Assembly (NCBI RefSeq): GCF_012911845.1
Contig: NZ_JAAXCU010000020.1
Location: forward strand, 1 to 64,000
DNA length: 64,000 nucleotides
Reading direction: 5' to 3'
Source: Bacillus sp. RO2
GTDB lineage: Bacteria; Bacillota; Bacilli; Bacillales; Bacillaceae_I
The stretch's first letter is position 1; every line of letters begins with the position of its first letter. Under the pieces are notes generated by a model, which saw nothing but the letters and a program-made list of their open reading frames with translations, was not told the DNA's origin and ran no database searches. Below are positions 40,428 to 49,968 of this stretch, piece after piece. The position numbers and the translations under genes were made by a program.

Positions 40428-41513
40428 TTATACCTCCTCCTTCTTCTGAACGTTGTTTTGAGTTGCTACTGGTTGTCTATTTTTCTTTTTATTACTAAAG
40501 TAGCGAATCATGCGATCTATTAGAATGCTTGTTGCGGCAAAATAGATGATGATAGCAATAATGGAATCTGCAATCTCTGGTGGAATATCCGTCATGGCAT
40601 TCATAAATCCGCGACCGGAATATAGAAGACCGAAGAATACAGCCGCTAGTAAAACTCCAATACCCGTGTTTGCTCCAAGAAGTGCGACGGCAATTCCATC
40701 AAACCCTTGGGTAGGTAAAATACCAATTTGAATACTTGTCGCATTTCCAGCATAGAATGCCACTCCACCAAGACCAGCCAAACCACCCGCAATAACCATA
40801 GAAGTAACGATACTTCTGTTAACAGCAATACCTGCATATTCCGCTGAATCACGGTTAAATCCTACTGCCTTCAGCTCATATCCAAGTGTGGTTTTATTGA
40901 TGATAAAGGAGAAAATGATTACAGCGATTGTTGCAATAAATAAACCAAGGTTAATATAAGACCCATCAAACATTTCTGTTAAAATTGGTGTGCGTAAAGA
41001 TGCCGATTCTGGTAGCTTTTTAGATTCTGTTTCCAAAAACTCGCCTTTAAAGTAGGTAGGAACCGCATAATATACTGTCCAGTAGGCAATCCAGTTCATC
41101 ATAATCGTTGAAACTACTTCATGTACGTTGAATTTTGCCTTTAATAGTCCAGGAATAAAAGCCCAAAGTGCCCCTCCGATAAAACCGGCCACGACCATCG
41201 TTACTAATAAAAGCGGTCTGGACATATCAAAAGTCAGTCCGACAGCAACAGCACAAAAACCTCCAAAAAGCATTTGCCCTGCCGCTCCGATATTAAACAA
41301 GCCTGTACGGAATGCAAAAGCAACCGATAAACCAGTGAAAATAAGTGGCGTCGCTGTTGCTAGCGTATTTCCCATTCTGGACAGGTTTTTCAATCCGCCT
41401 TCAAACAAATATTTGTATCCTTCCACAGGATTGTTTCCTGTGACTGCCATCAATATCGCACCTGCAATCAAACCGAAAAGGACAGCAAGTAACGAGATTA
41501 TGCCATTTCTCAT
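40428..41513 (-). CDS. nupP: Nucleoside ABC importer permease NupP
   Basis: The 361-residue permease has about ten hydrophobic helices, FRTGLFNIGAAGQMLFGGFCAV, KFNVHEVVSTIMMNWIAYW and the coupling motif LKAVGFNRDSAEYAGI. It pairs with NupQ to make the membrane channel. It overlaps nupO by 4 bp and ends with a basic, polar cytoplasmic tail. Confidence 0.9.
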   Translation of the reverse strand: MRNGIISLLAVLFGLIAGAILMAVTGNNPVEGYKYLFEGGLKNLSRMGNTLATATPLIFTGLSVAFAFRTGLFNIGAAGQMLFGGFCAVAVGLTFDMSRPLLLVTMVVAGFIGGALWAFIPGLLKAKFNVHEVVSTIMMNWIAYWTVYYAVPTYFKGEFLETESKKLPESASLRTPILTEMFDGSYINLGLFIATIAVIIFSFIINKTTLGYELKAVGFNRDSAEYAGIAVNRSIVTSMVIAGGLAGLGGVAFYAGNATSIQIGILPTQGFDGIAVALLGANTGIGVLLAAVFFGLLYSGRGFMNAMTDIPPEIADSIIAIIIYFAATSILIDRMIRYFSNKKKNRQPVATQNNVQKKEEV

Positions 41514-43033
41514 TCTTCTTCCCCCTTCATCACGCCTGCCATCATCAGACCAAGTTCGTTCTCGTTTGTTTCCTTTGCATTCACGATTCCAACTAGTTGG
41601 CCATTGTTGACAACGGCGATGCGATCTGAAACATTTAATACTTCATCTAATTCCAAGGACACAAGTAAAACAGCCTTCCCTTTATCACGCTGTTCCACTA
41701 GTCTTTTGTGGATATATTCAATAGAACCAACATCCAGTCCGCGCGTCGGCTGAACGGCAATTAACAATGTAGGGTCTAGTTCAATTTCACGTCCAATTAC
41801 CGCTTTTTGCTGGTTACCACCTGAAAGGGATCTGGCAATGGACTTCCCGCCCTCACCTGAACGAACATCGAAGCTGTTAATAATGTTATCTGCATGTTTT
41901 CTAATCGCAGCAAAATTAAGCACGCCTCGTTTAGAATATGGCTCTTTATGATACAGCTCGAGCACCATATTCTCCTCAATCGTATAATCCAGAACCAGTC
42001 CATGCTTATGACGGTCTTCTGGAATATGAGCGATTCCGCTTGCGATTCTTGAACGAACCGGCATTTTAGTAATGTCTTTTCCTTCAAAAAGGATGGTCCC
42101 GGAGTCCGCTTGCTTTAAGCCAGTAATACTTTCCACAATTTCTGCCTGACCATTGCCGTCTACTCCTGCAATTCCAAGGATCTCGCCTTTTTTCAGCTCT
42201 AAAGACATGTTCTTAAGGGCAACTACATCCTTGCCCTTCTTAACCGAAACATTATCCATTTTCAATACGACGTCGCTTGGAGTCGCTTCTGTCTTGTCGA
42301 CCTTAAAGTTGACTTCTCGCCCGACCATCATTTCTGCCATTTGTTCTTTGGACGTTTCCGCCACATTAACCGTGCCAATTGTCTTTCCTCTTCTGATAAC
42401 CGTACACCTGTCTGCCATCGCTTTAATTTCTTTCAGTTTGTGCGTGATAATAATGATGGATTTACCTTCTGCGATAAGGTTCTTCATAATTTTACCCAGT
42501 TCCTCAATTTCCTGAGGGGTAAGGACCGCGGTAGGCTCGTCCAAAATAAGTACGTCCGCTTGACGATAAAGCATCTTCAGAATTTCAACACGCTGTTGCA
42601 TGCCGACAGAAATATCTTCGATTTTGGCATGTGGATCCACATTCAAGCCATATTTTTTAGACAGTTCTTCAATTCTTTTGCTGGCCGTTTTCTTATCAAG
42701 CACATACATTTTATGCAATTCAGAACCAAGCATGATGTTTTCTGTTACCGTAAAGTTACTGACCAGCTTGAAGTGTTGGTGGACCATCCCGATACCGAGT
42801 TTTGTCGCAACATTTGGGTTGGCAATTTTCGTTTCCTTGCCATTTATTTTTATAGATCCTCTATCCGGTTGGTACATACCGAACAAAATAGCCATCAGTG
42901 TTGATTTCCCGGCACCGTTTTCTCCAAGAAGGGCGTGAATTTCCCCTTGCTTCAGACGAAGTGTAATATCATCATTGGCAACTATTCCAGTAAACTCTTT
43001 CCGGATATTGAGCATCTCCACTACATAGTCCAT
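41510..43033 (-). CDS. nupO: Nucleoside ABC importer ATPase NupO (double ATPase)
   Basis: The 507-residue protein has two ATP-binding domains. The first has Walker A GENGAGKST and Walker B VLILDEPTA. The second (from about 260) has a degenerate Walker A (GVDGNGQAEI), signature LSGGNQQK and a Walker B whose glutamate is changed (LLIAVQPTRG). This is the sugar/nucleoside (RbsA/YufO) type. ATG at 43033 with AAGGGAG is preferred over the longer basic frame from 43117. Follows nupN after a 570-bp gap filled by a terminator and repeats. Confidence 0.92.
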   Translation of the reverse strand: MDYVVEMLNIRKEFTGIVANDDITLRLKQGEIHALLGENGAGKSTLMAILFGMYQPDRGSIKINGKETKIANPNVATKLGIGMVHQHFKLVSNFTVTENIMLGSELHKMYVLDKKTASKRIEELSKKYGLNVDPHAKIEDISVGMQQRVEILKMLYRQADVLILDEPTAVLTPQEIEELGKIMKNLIAEGKSIIIITHKLKEIKAMADRCTVIRRGKTIGTVNVAETSKEQMAEMMVGREVNFKVDKTEATPSDVVLKMDNVSVKKGKDVVALKNMSLELKKGEILGIAGVDGNGQAEIVESITGLKQADSGTILFEGKDITKMPVRSRIASGIAHIPEDRHKHGLVLDYTIEENMVLELYHKEPYSKRGVLNFAAIRKHADNIINSFDVRSGEGGKSIARSLSGGNQQKAVIGREIELDPTLLIAVQPTRGLDVGSIEYIHKRLVEQRDKGKAVLLVSLELDEVLNVSDRIAVVNNGQLVGIVNAKETNENELGLMMAGVMKGEEE

Positions 43034-43084
43034 AGAGTGATTCTCCCTTTTTTGTTTTTGGTTTTTTCGCAAAGGTTGTCGTTT

Positions 43085-43430
43085 ATAAGCTGTCCCGTTT
43101 CTTTTCGTTGCAGCCACTTGCTTTCCTCGGCTTTGCCAAGGCCACTGAAAAAGTCTTTGAATCTAGGTATTGTTTAAACGCCGCTGTGGATTTCCGCAAT
43201 TGGCTTCGCTTTCCTAGGGGCGCTGCTGGAGCCTCCTCGGCAAGCCTGCGGGGTCTCCACCTAGCGCTATCTCCCTCAGGAGTCTACGCCTATTGCTCCA
43301 ATCCACAGCTCGAAAATACAAAATACTATATTATATCAGTTTTTCAGTGGCCTTTCTTTGCCCGGGGTCTCTCGTTTCCCTCTATCTACCGCAGGAGTCA
43401 AGTGGCTTCCACTCCAATCCACTAATATCC
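43085..43430. repeat. Nested dispersed repeats between nupO and nupN
   Basis: AAGGCCACTGAAAAA (43138-43152) and TTTTTCAGTGGCCTT (43340-43354) form a perfect 15-bp inverted repeat. Between them sits a complete ~130-bp repeat (43181-43310) with its own ends GCTGTGGATT / AATCCACAGC. Outside, AGCCACTT and AAGTGGCT and the ending CTCCAATCCACTAAT indicate another, interrupted member of the family. Confidence 0.82.
43181..43310. repeat. Dispersed ~130-bp repeat, copy with perfect terminal inverted repeats
   Basis: It starts CCGCTGTGGATTTCCGC and ends GCTCCAATCCACAGCT; the outer 10 bases are perfect inverted repeats. The interior shares GGGGCGCTGCTGGAGCC, CCTGCGGGGTCTC and CAGGAGTCTACGCC with copies at 31286 and 45967. 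Confidence 0.88.
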
Positions 43431-43511
43431 AACACTCTATAAACTCCAACAAACTTTGCCAAAACAGTTTATTTATCCCAAGAGGACAGACAACTAACCT
43501 CTTACATTTGC

Positions 43512-43546
43512 ATTAAAAAAGGCGGGTCACCCCGCCTTTACTTTAT
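43512..43546. terminator. Stem-loop after nupN (terminator or attenuator)
   Basis: AAAGGCGGG and CCCGCCTTT pair around TCAC. It lies between the binding-protein gene and the ATPase/permease genes, a usual way to keep binding protein expression higher. Confidence 0.88.
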
Positions 43547-43603
43547 CAATCTGAATCTAGCAAACGAATTTGCTTTAGATGATTACGCCAGGTACTGCAC
43601 GTA

Positions 43604-44710
43604 TTACTTGATCAAACCGCCTTGCTCAGCAGATACTTCTACTTCACCGGATTTGATTAGTTCAAAGATCTCATCAACTTTAATAGATGTTTCATCACTT
43701 AAGTTTGGATTTTCTTCAGGAAGACCTACACCATCGTTTTTAGCATCGAATGTAAGTGTTTCTCCACCTGGGAACTCTCCATCGATTTCAGCTTTAATCA
43801 TATCAGCAGCAGCTGTGTCAATTTTCTTCATTGCAGAAGTTAGGATTACAGATTCACCGTTGTCCATTTTACCTTCTTCGTATTGGTCAACGTCTACTCC
43901 TACCATCCATACTTCGTCTCCGCCTGCTACACGAGTTTTCGCTTCGTTAATTGCCCCAACGCCAACTCCACCCGCTGCTGCGAAGATTACATTTACGCCA
44001 CGGTCAAACATTGCTCCAGCAATTTGCTGACCTGCAGCTACATCATCAAATGTACCTTGGTACACAACGTTTTCTTCTTTAATGCTTACATTTGTATCTA
44101 GGTTTTCATTAGCATACGCAATACCTTGTTGGAAGCCCCAGTTAAACTTTTGAACTGGAGGAATTTCCATACCACCGATGAAACCAGCTTCGCCTTCTTT
44201 TAATTCAAGAGCCGTAGCAACACCAGCTAAGAATCCAGCTTCGTGCTCAGCGAAGAAGATAGATACTGTGTTTTCACCTACAACAGGGTTGAAGTCACCA
44301 TTATGTGGAGATCCATCGATTAAAACGAACTTTGCATCTTCATATTGGCTTTGTGCTTGGAATACCGCTGTTTCAAATTTAAATCCAGGAGTAACAATAA
44401 ATTTAAAGTCTGCATCATATAAGTTTGTAATTTCTTGCATGTAGTCAGCTTCAGTAGTACCAGCTGGCTTTAAGTATTTCTCTGTAATGCCGAAGTCTTC
44501 TTTAGCTTGAAGGATCCCAGTCCAAGTTCCTTCATTAAAAGATTTGTCATCAATCGTTCCAGCATCCGTTACCATTCCAACCATTAAGTCAGAACCGCTG
44601 CCATCGCCAGAAGCAGAGTCAGAACTACCGTTGTTGTCTGAACCGCAACCTACTAGAAAGATCATCGTTGTTAGAACAGTGATGATCGTTGCAATTAAAC
44701 CCTTTTTCAT
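43604..44710 (-). CDS. nupN: Nucleoside-binding lipoprotein NupN (BMP family)
   Basis: The 368-residue lipoprotein has a signal peptide ending in the lipobox LVGC (residue 22). A BmpA/Med-type binding domain follows (VGMVTDAGTIDDKSFNEGTWTGI, GGMEIPPVQKFNWGFQQGIAYA, and NVIFAAAGGVGVGAI). It captures nucleosides outside the membrane for NupOPQ. First gene of the nup operon. An 8-bp inverted repeat in the leader may regulate it. Confidence 0.93.
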   Translation of the reverse strand: MKKGLIATIITVLTTMIFLVGCGSDNNGSSDSASGDGSGSDLMVGMVTDAGTIDDKSFNEGTWTGILQAKEDFGITEKYLKPAGTTEADYMQEITNLYDADFKFIVTPGFKFETAVFQAQSQYEDAKFVLIDGSPHNGDFNPVVGENTVSIFFAEHEAGFLAGVATALELKEGEAGFIGGMEIPPVQKFNWGFQQGIAYANENLDTNVSIKEENVVYQGTFDDVAAGQQIAGAMFDRGVNVIFAAAGGVGVGAINEAKTRVAGGDEVWMVGVDVDQYEEGKMDNGESVILTSAMKKIDTAAADMIKAEIDGEFPGGETLTFDAKNDGVGLPEENPNLSDETSIKVDEIFELIKSGEVEVSAEQGGLIK

Positions 44711-44737
44711 TTTGTAATTCCCCCAAAATTATAAATT

Positions 44738-44764
44738 TATAGTAAAGTGAAAACCCTTACTATA
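44738..44764. promoter_or_regulatory. Inverted repeat in the nupN leader, possible operator
   Basis: TATAGTAA and TTACTATA are perfect 8-bp arms separated by 11 bp, starting 28 bp upstream of the nupN start. The rest of 44765-45080 is AT-rich and shows only a GGGGTCTGACCC motif at 44935. Confidence 0.4.
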
Positions 44765-44934
44765 ATAACTATATTCGTAAACTTCCAATATTTCAATATA
44801 TGTTTTTCAAAGATGAACATATTTTCATGAATAAAAATACCTAGAAGAGAAAAATGTCGAAAATTTGCAGATAAATACTAGGTTTCTAGTATTTTGAATG
44901 GTAGAAATTACATAAAAGGAGTTTTAAAAGGGGT

Positions 44935-44946
44935 CTGACCCGCTCC
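44935..44946. repeat. GGGGTCTGACCC palindrome
   Basis: This is an intergenic member of the recurrent GGGGTCWGACCCC motif family, without an attached hairpin arm. Confidence 0.7.
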
Positions 44947-45116
44947 CCGTTAAAGCGTTAAAGCATTACTCAATACTTCCACGCTTCTACTAGTTCCTCC
45001 CTCTATTTGTATGCAGTCCTTTGTTTATTGTATGATAGGGTACATATATAGAATTATTCCTCACTTCTTCCTATATAAGAGTGAGTTCATTTTTTCATAT
45101 AAGGACGTGTACGAGA

Positions 45117-45824
45117 ATGAGAATAAATAAATTTATTAGTGACTCTGGTGTTGCTTCGAGACGCGGAGCAGATAAATTGATCGAAGAAGGTAGAGTGAAG
45201 ATTAACGGAAAGGTAGCCAAGATTGGTGGTCAGGTAAACCCCGGAGACGAGGTATTGGTCAACGGACAACTTATCCGGATTGCTAGAGATAATGTTTATA
45301 TCGCATTGAACAAGCCAATTGGCATTACTAGCACCACCGAAAAGAAAGTAAAGGGAAATATCATTGACCTAGTGAACCATCCGTTACGTCTTTCTCATAT
45401 CGGTCGTCTTGATAAGGAATCGGAAGGTTTGATTCTACTAACAAACGACGGTGATATCATCAATGAAATATTGCGCCCAGAAAACAAGCATGAAAAAGAG
45501 TATATTGTTTCTGTCGATAAACCCATTTCGCCGGATTTCGTGAAGCAGATGTCTGAAGGCGTTAAGATACTAGGTACAAAGACACTCCCATGTGAAGTCG
45601 AACAGTTATCAAAGTTTGATTTTAAGATTATTTTGACTCAAGGATTAAATCGTCAGATCCGCCGCATGTGTGCTGAGCTTGGGTATGAAGTTTTAAGGCT
45701 GCAGCGCACACGAATCATGAATATTGAGCTTGGAAATCTGCCGATGGGACAGTGGCGCGACCTTAGCAAAAAGGAAAAACGCCAGTTGTTTGCCGAATTG
45801 AATTATGAGCCTAAGGAATGGTAA
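45117..45824 (+). CDS. rluF: 23S rRNA pseudouridine synthase RluF
   Basis: The product has an N-terminal S4 RNA-binding domain (MRINKFISDSGVASRRGADKLIEEGRVKING). An RsuA/RluB/E/F-type catalytic domain follows with the active-site aspartate in GRLDKESEGLILLTNDG. LTQGLNRQIRRMCAELGY is typical of RluF, which modifies helix 74/U2604 of 23S rRNA. ATG at 45117 has AAGGACG upstream and gives a standard start (235 residues); the frame is open to 45081. A terminator follows. Confidence 0.9.
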   Translation: MRINKFISDSGVASRRGADKLIEEGRVKINGKVAKIGGQVNPGDEVLVNGQLIRIARDNVYIALNKPIGITSTTEKKVKGNIIDLVNHPLRLSHIGRLDKESEGLILLTNDGDIINEILRPENKHEKEYIVSVDKPISPDFVKQMSEGVKILGTKTLPCEVEQLSKFDFKIILTQGLNRQIRRMCAELGYEVLRLQRTRIMNIELGNLPMGQWRDLSKKEKRQLFAELNYEPKEW

Positions 45825-45829
45825 AGAAG

Positions 45830-45874
45830 ATGCTTGTCTCGCCGACCATAAATTGGTTGCGGGACGGGCATTTT
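45830..45874 (+). terminator. Terminator of rluF
   Basis: ATGCTTGTCTCGC and GCGGGACGGGCAT pair with wobbles, followed by six T. Confidence 0.8.
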
Positions 45875-45966
45875 TTATATTGTTTTTTCAGGCAATTCCT
45901 GTATAATTGTCCCGAATCATGAATTATTATGCTTTGAGATATACAATATTTTAGGTTCTGTTAATT

Positions 45967-46095
45967 ACCGCTGTTGATTTCCGCGCCAGGTTCCCTTTCC
46001 GCCGGGGGGCTGCTGGATCCTGCTCACAACGCTTGGGGGTCCCCACCTATCTCTACCTCCCGCCGGAGTCTTCGCCTTTCGCTCCAATCACCAGC
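45967..46095. repeat. Dispersed ~130-bp repeat, copy upstream of potA
   Basis: It starts CCGCTGTTGATTTCCGC and ends GCTCCAATCACCAGCT, with imperfect inverted ends and the same internal blocks as copies at 31286 and 43181. It lies between rluF and the pot operon. Confidence 0.86.
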
Positions 46096-46150
46096 TAAAT
46101 GTAACTTTACAGAAATCATATATTAGAATCTTATATTTAGGGAGGTTGCT

Positions 46151-47263
46151 ATGACTAACGCAATTATTCAGTTTAAAGATGTACGCAAGCAGTTTGACAA
46201 TGATCCTGCTGTGCTTAACGATGTTAGTTTTGAAATAGAACGCGGGAAGTTTTATACCCTGCTCGGCCCTTCTGGCTGCGGGAAGACGACTATCCTTCGT
46301 CTGATTGCCGGCTTTACGGAGGCAACGGCGGGGGACATTTATTTTAATGGGAAAAAAATTAACAATGTACCTGCCAACAAACGCCAGGTAAACACGGTAT
46401 TTCAAGACTATGCTCTTTTCCCTCACTTAAATGTTTTTGAAAATGTCGCTTTTGGTTTGAAAATCAAGAAGATGAAAAAGGCCGATATTGAAAAGAAAGT
46501 AACCGAGGCGCTTAGCTTTGTGAACCTTGAAGGCTTTGAGTCACGTGAAATCAGGGAAATGTCCGGCGGTCAGCGCCAGCGTGTAGCGATTGCGCGTGCC
46601 ATTGTAAATGAGCCGGAAGTAATTCTACTAGATGAACCACTATCTGCACTTGACCTTAAACTGCGTACAGAAATGCAGTATGAATTAAGAGAACTTCAAC
46701 AGCGTCTTGGCATCACATTCATTTTTGTTACGCATGATCAAGAAGAAGCCCTTGCGATGTCAGATGAGATATTCGTCCTTAATGAAGGGCAAATTATTCA
46801 AAGTGGGACGCCGACTGATATTTATGATGAGCCGATCAACCGATTTGTGGCAGACTTTATCGGCGAATCCAATATTGTGGAAGGACGAATGATCAAGGAC
46901 TTCCTTGTAGAATTTGCCGGTAAGCAATTTGAATGTGTGGACAAAGGGTTAAAAGAAGACGAGTTAGTGGACATTGTTATCCGACCTGAGGATTTAGCCA
47001 TCACCACACCCTCAGAAGGGAAACTTCAGGTACGAGTTGACTCTCAACTGTTCCGTGGCGTTCATTATGAAATAAGCAGCTATGACCAAGAAGGAAACGA
47101 GTGGCTTGTTCATTCTACTAAAAAAGCTTCTGTCGGGGATCAAATTGGACTGTATTTTGACCCTGAGGCTATTCATGTTATGCGCCTTGGGGAATCCGAA
47201 GAGGATTTTGACAGACGTCTAGAGGGCTATTCCCATTCGAGCGGAGAGAGTCATGGAAAATAG
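46151..47263 (+). CDS. potA: Spermidine/putrescine importer ATPase PotA
   Basis: The 370-residue ATPase has Walker [10 protein letters not shown], signature MSGGQRQR and Walker [15 protein letters not shown]-terminal TOBE domain (about 280-350) follows, as in PotA/FbpC. It opens the potABCD operon with GGGAGG before ATG and overlaps potB by 11 bp. It powers uptake of polyamines. Confidence 0.94.
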   Translation: MTNAIIQFKDVRKQFDNDPAVLNDVSFEIERGKFYTLLGPSGCGKTTILRLIAGFTEATAGDIYFNGKKINNVPANKRQVNTVFQDYALFPHLNVFENVAFGLKIKKMKKADIEKKVTEALSFVNLEGFESREIREMSGGQRQRVAIARAIVNEPEVILLDEPLSALDLKLRTEMQYELRELQQRLGITFIFVTHDQEEALAMSDEIFVLNEGQIIQSGTPTDIYDEPINRFVADFIGESNIVEGRMIKDFLVEFAGKQFECVDKGLKEDELVDIVIRPEDLAITTPSEGKLQVRVDSQLFRGVHYEISSYDQEGNEWLVHSTKKASVGDQIGLYFDPEAIHVMRLGESEEDFDRRLEGYSHSSGESHGK

Positions 47264-48056
47264 ACTTACAAAAAATCTTTACTTTATCCCTTATGTTCTT
47301 TGGATTGCGTTATTTGTCATAGCGCCGATACTACTTGTTCTCTATTATTCTTTCTTCAATATTGAGGGAAATCTGTCACTGGAAAATTATCAAAAGTTCT
47401 TTACTCCCGTCTATTTAAAAATGACGCTAAGTTCGTTCTGGTATGCATTTCTCATAACCGCCATTACACTTTTGATTGCCTATCCGACGGCGTTATTGTT
47501 AACCAAAACCCGTCACAAATATTTGTGGCTATTGTTGCTTATTGTTCCTTCTTGGATCAATTTGCTTCTAAAAGCTTATGCGTTCTTAGGCATCTTCGGT
47601 ACTTACGGAATGGCCAACAGTTTCTTGGAAGTCATCGGAATTGGTTCGCAGCAACTATTATTCACAGACTTTAGTTTTGTTTTTGTTTCCGTTTATATAT
47701 TTATCCCGTTCATGATTTTACCTATTTTTAACGCATTAAATGAACTGAATCCGACACTGATAGATGCTGCAAATGACCTTGGTGCCTCCCGATTTACAAC
47801 GTTTTGGAGGGTCACGCTACCTCTTACGTTGGACGGAGTAAAAGTCGGATGTCAGATTGTTTTCATACCGGCGTTATCTCTATTCATGTTGACAAGATTA
47901 ATAGCCGGTAACAGGGTTATCACTCTAGGAACAGCAATAGAACAACATTTCCTTGTTACGCAAGACTGGGGAATGGGTTCGACCATTGCCGTATTTTTAA
48001 TTATCATCATGTTCCTTTTCATGAAATTGACGAGCAGCAGAAAGCGAGGAATCTAA
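47253..48056 (+). CDS. potB: Polyamine importer permease PotB
   Basis: The 267-residue permease has six hydrophobic helices and the EAA coupling loop ([27 protein letters not shown]). The arrangement, start with an alanine-leucine-rich TM and overlap with potA identify it as the first inner-membrane subunit. Confidence 0.93.
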   Translation: MENRLTKNLYFIPYVLWIALFVIAPILLVLYYSFFNIEGNLSLENYQKFFTPVYLKMTLSSFWYAFLITAITLLIAYPTALLLTKTRHKYLWLLLLIVPSWINLLLKAYAFLGIFGTYGMANSFLEVIGIGSQQLLFTDFSFVFVSVYIFIPFMILPIFNALNELNPTLIDAANDLGASRFTTFWRVTLPLTLDGVKVGCQIVFIPALSLFMLTRLIAGNRVITLGTAIEQHFLVTQDWGMGSTIAVFLIIIMFLFMKLTSSRKRGI

Positions 48057-48057
48057 C

Positions 48058-48864
48058 ATGGGTAATAGAAAAACATCTCCGTTATCGACGTTGTTTCTCG
48101 TCTTAATTTTCACGATTCTTTATCTACCTATTTTCTTCCTTGTGTTTTACTCGTTTAACAGCGGAGGAACGATGTATGATTTTGAAAGCTTTACATTGGA
48201 TTGGTATAAGGAGCTGTTTGCTGATACGCGACTCCTGATTATCGTATTAAATACACTATTGATTGCTTTACTTTCCGCGCTAATTTCAACCATTATCGGT
48301 GTGATGGGAGCTATCGCCATTTATTCTTTTAAAAACAGGAAAATAAAAAGCACTTTATTATCTTTAAATAATGTATTAATTGTCAGCCCTGACGTGATTA
48401 TCGGTGCTTCTTTCCTCATTCTTTTTACCATGGCTGGCATCAAGCTTGGCATGTACTCTGTACTGTTATCCCATATTGCCTTTTGCGTACCTATTGTCGT
48501 ATTGATGGTTTTGCCGAAGCTCTTGGAAATGAGCCCCACCTTAATTGATGCAGCACATGATTTGGGAGCAAGCCGCTGGGATGTGATGAGAAAGGTTGTT
48601 CTGCCGTATATCACACCAGGGATATTTGCTGGTTTCTTTATGGCACTGACCTATTCTTTGGATGATTTCGTTGTGACATTCTTTGTAACAGGGAATGGAT
48701 TCACCACCCTTTCTGTTGAAATTTACTCCCTTGCTCGCCGTGGAATAGCGCTGAACATAAATGCACTTTCCACCTTGTTATTCTTGTTTACCATTGTTCT
48801 TGTGATTGTTTACTACTTCATCACGGTGCGCAATAAGCCTACTGGAATGGGGGTTAGACGATGA
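48058..48864 (+). CDS. potC: Polyamine importer permease PotC
   Basis: The 268-residue permease has six TM helices, the PotC-like N-terminal FLVFYSFNSGGTMYDFESFTLDWY segment and an EAA loop (MSPTLIDAAHDLGASRWDVMRKVVLPY). It starts one base after potB and overlaps potD by 4 bp. Confidence 0.93.
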   Translation: MGNRKTSPLSTLFLVLIFTILYLPIFFLVFYSFNSGGTMYDFESFTLDWYKELFADTRLLIIVLNTLLIALLSALISTIIGVMGAIAIYSFKNRKIKSTLLSLNNVLIVSPDVIIGASFLILFTMAGIKLGMYSVLLSHIAFCVPIVVLMVLPKLLEMSPTLIDAAHDLGASRWDVMRKVVLPYITPGIFAGFFMALTYSLDDFVVTFFVTGNGFTTLSVEIYSLARRGIALNINALSTLLFLFTIVLVIVYYFITVRNKPTGMGVRR

Positions 48865-49934
48865 AAAAACTTATTCAGTTCATGGTTGCGATTGTGTTGG
48901 GATCAGCTGTCCTTTGGTACGCCATCACAGAATTGAACTCTGCTCAAGGATACTCAGGTGGAAACACGTTAACGATTTACAACTGGGGCGACTATATCAA
49001 TATGGATGTGGTCGAGCAATTTGAAAAAGAAACTGGTGTGAAAGTTATTTACGAAACGTTTGACTCGAACGAAGCGATGAAAACAAAGATAGAACAAGGT
49101 GGAACCACTTATGATATCGCGGTTCCATCGGAATATATGATTGATAAAATGATTCAAGAAAATTTGCTTATCCCGCTAGATCATACTAAGCTTCCGAATT
49201 TAGGGAACATTGATGAGCGATTCATGGATCTACCTTTTGATCCAAAAAATAAATACTCTGTCCCTTATTTCTGGGGAACGGTCGGTATTGTTTACAATCC
49301 CTCCATGCTAGATGGGAAAGAAATTACAAGCTGGAATGATCTTTGGGATGAAGATTTGAAAAATGAAATCCTCCTGATAGACGGTGCCCGGGAAGTGATG
49401 GGGATGGCCCTTAACAGTTTAGGCTATTCCTTAAACGATACAAATAAAGAGCACCTGCTTGAGGCGAAAAGAAAGCTTGATACGCTTACTCCTAACATCA
49501 AAGCTATCGTCGGGGATGAGAACCGAATGTTGATTGAAAATGAAGAAGCCGCCATCGGACTCGTGTGGTCTGGAGTTGCTGCTGAAATAATGTGGGAAAA
49601 CGAAGAACTTGAATATGTGGTTCCGGTCGAAGGGTCAAACTTGTGGTTTGATAACATGGTCATTCCGAAAACAGCAAAGAATGTGGAAGGCGCACACCAG
49701 TTTATCAACTTTATGTTAGATGCGGAAGTAGCAGCAGAAAACACAGAGTATGTGAGCTACTCTACGCCAAACAAGGCCGCCATGCCGCTTCTAGATGAAG
49801 AGTTAACAGGTGACGAACGTTTTTATCCGCCACCAGAACTTACAGAGAAACTTGAGGTGTATGAGAACCTCGGGAAAAGAAATCTCGCCTATTATAATGA
49901 ACTGTTTTTAGAGTTTAAGATGCATGGTAAATAA
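48861..49934 (+). CDS. potD: Polyamine-binding protein PotD
   Basis: The 357-residue binding protein has NTLTIYNWGDYINMDVVEQFEKETG, typical of PotD/PotF, and WGTVGIVYNPSML. The N-terminus (MKKLIQFMVAIVLGSAVLWYA) is hydrophobic but has no lipobox cysteine. In a Gram-positive cell it is probably held by an uncleaved N-terminal anchor instead of a lipid. Last gene of the operon. Confidence 0.93.
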   Translation: MKKLIQFMVAIVLGSAVLWYAITELNSAQGYSGGNTLTIYNWGDYINMDVVEQFEKETGVKVIYETFDSNEAMKTKIEQGGTTYDIAVPSEYMIDKMIQENLLIPLDHTKLPNLGNIDERFMDLPFDPKNKYSVPYFWGTVGIVYNPSMLDGKEITSWNDLWDEDLKNEILLIDGAREVMGMALNSLGYSLNDTNKEHLLEAKRKLDTLTPNIKAIVGDENRMLIENEEAAIGLVWSGVAAEIMWENEELEYVVPVEGSNLWFDNMVIPKTAKNVEGAHQFINFMLDAEVAAENTEYVSYSTPNKAAMPLLDEELTGDERFYPPPELTEKLEVYENLGKRNLAYYNELFLEFKMHGK

Positions 49935-49939
49935 TTTTG

Positions 49940-49968
49940 TAGGAAAGGGATTCATTCCTTTCCTATTT
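49940..49968. terminator. Terminator between potD and the glycosyltransferase
   Basis: AGGAAAGG and CCTTTCCT pair around eight bases with a T-rich tail on the + strand; it serves both convergent genes. Confidence 0.8.

Noticed and set aside
43108-43425. 105-residue frame on the + strand
   Set aside because: It lies completely in nested dispersed repeats and has no ribosome site.
44840-44870. CodY box upstream of nupN
   Set aside because: The best AATTTTC-type stretch matches the CodY consensus at only about 10 of 15 positions, expected by chance in AT-rich DNA.
44711-44930. Purine riboswitch upstream of the nucleoside importer
   Set aside because: No conserved purine-aptamer core sequences or P1-P3 pairing could be found; only a short inverted repeat is present.
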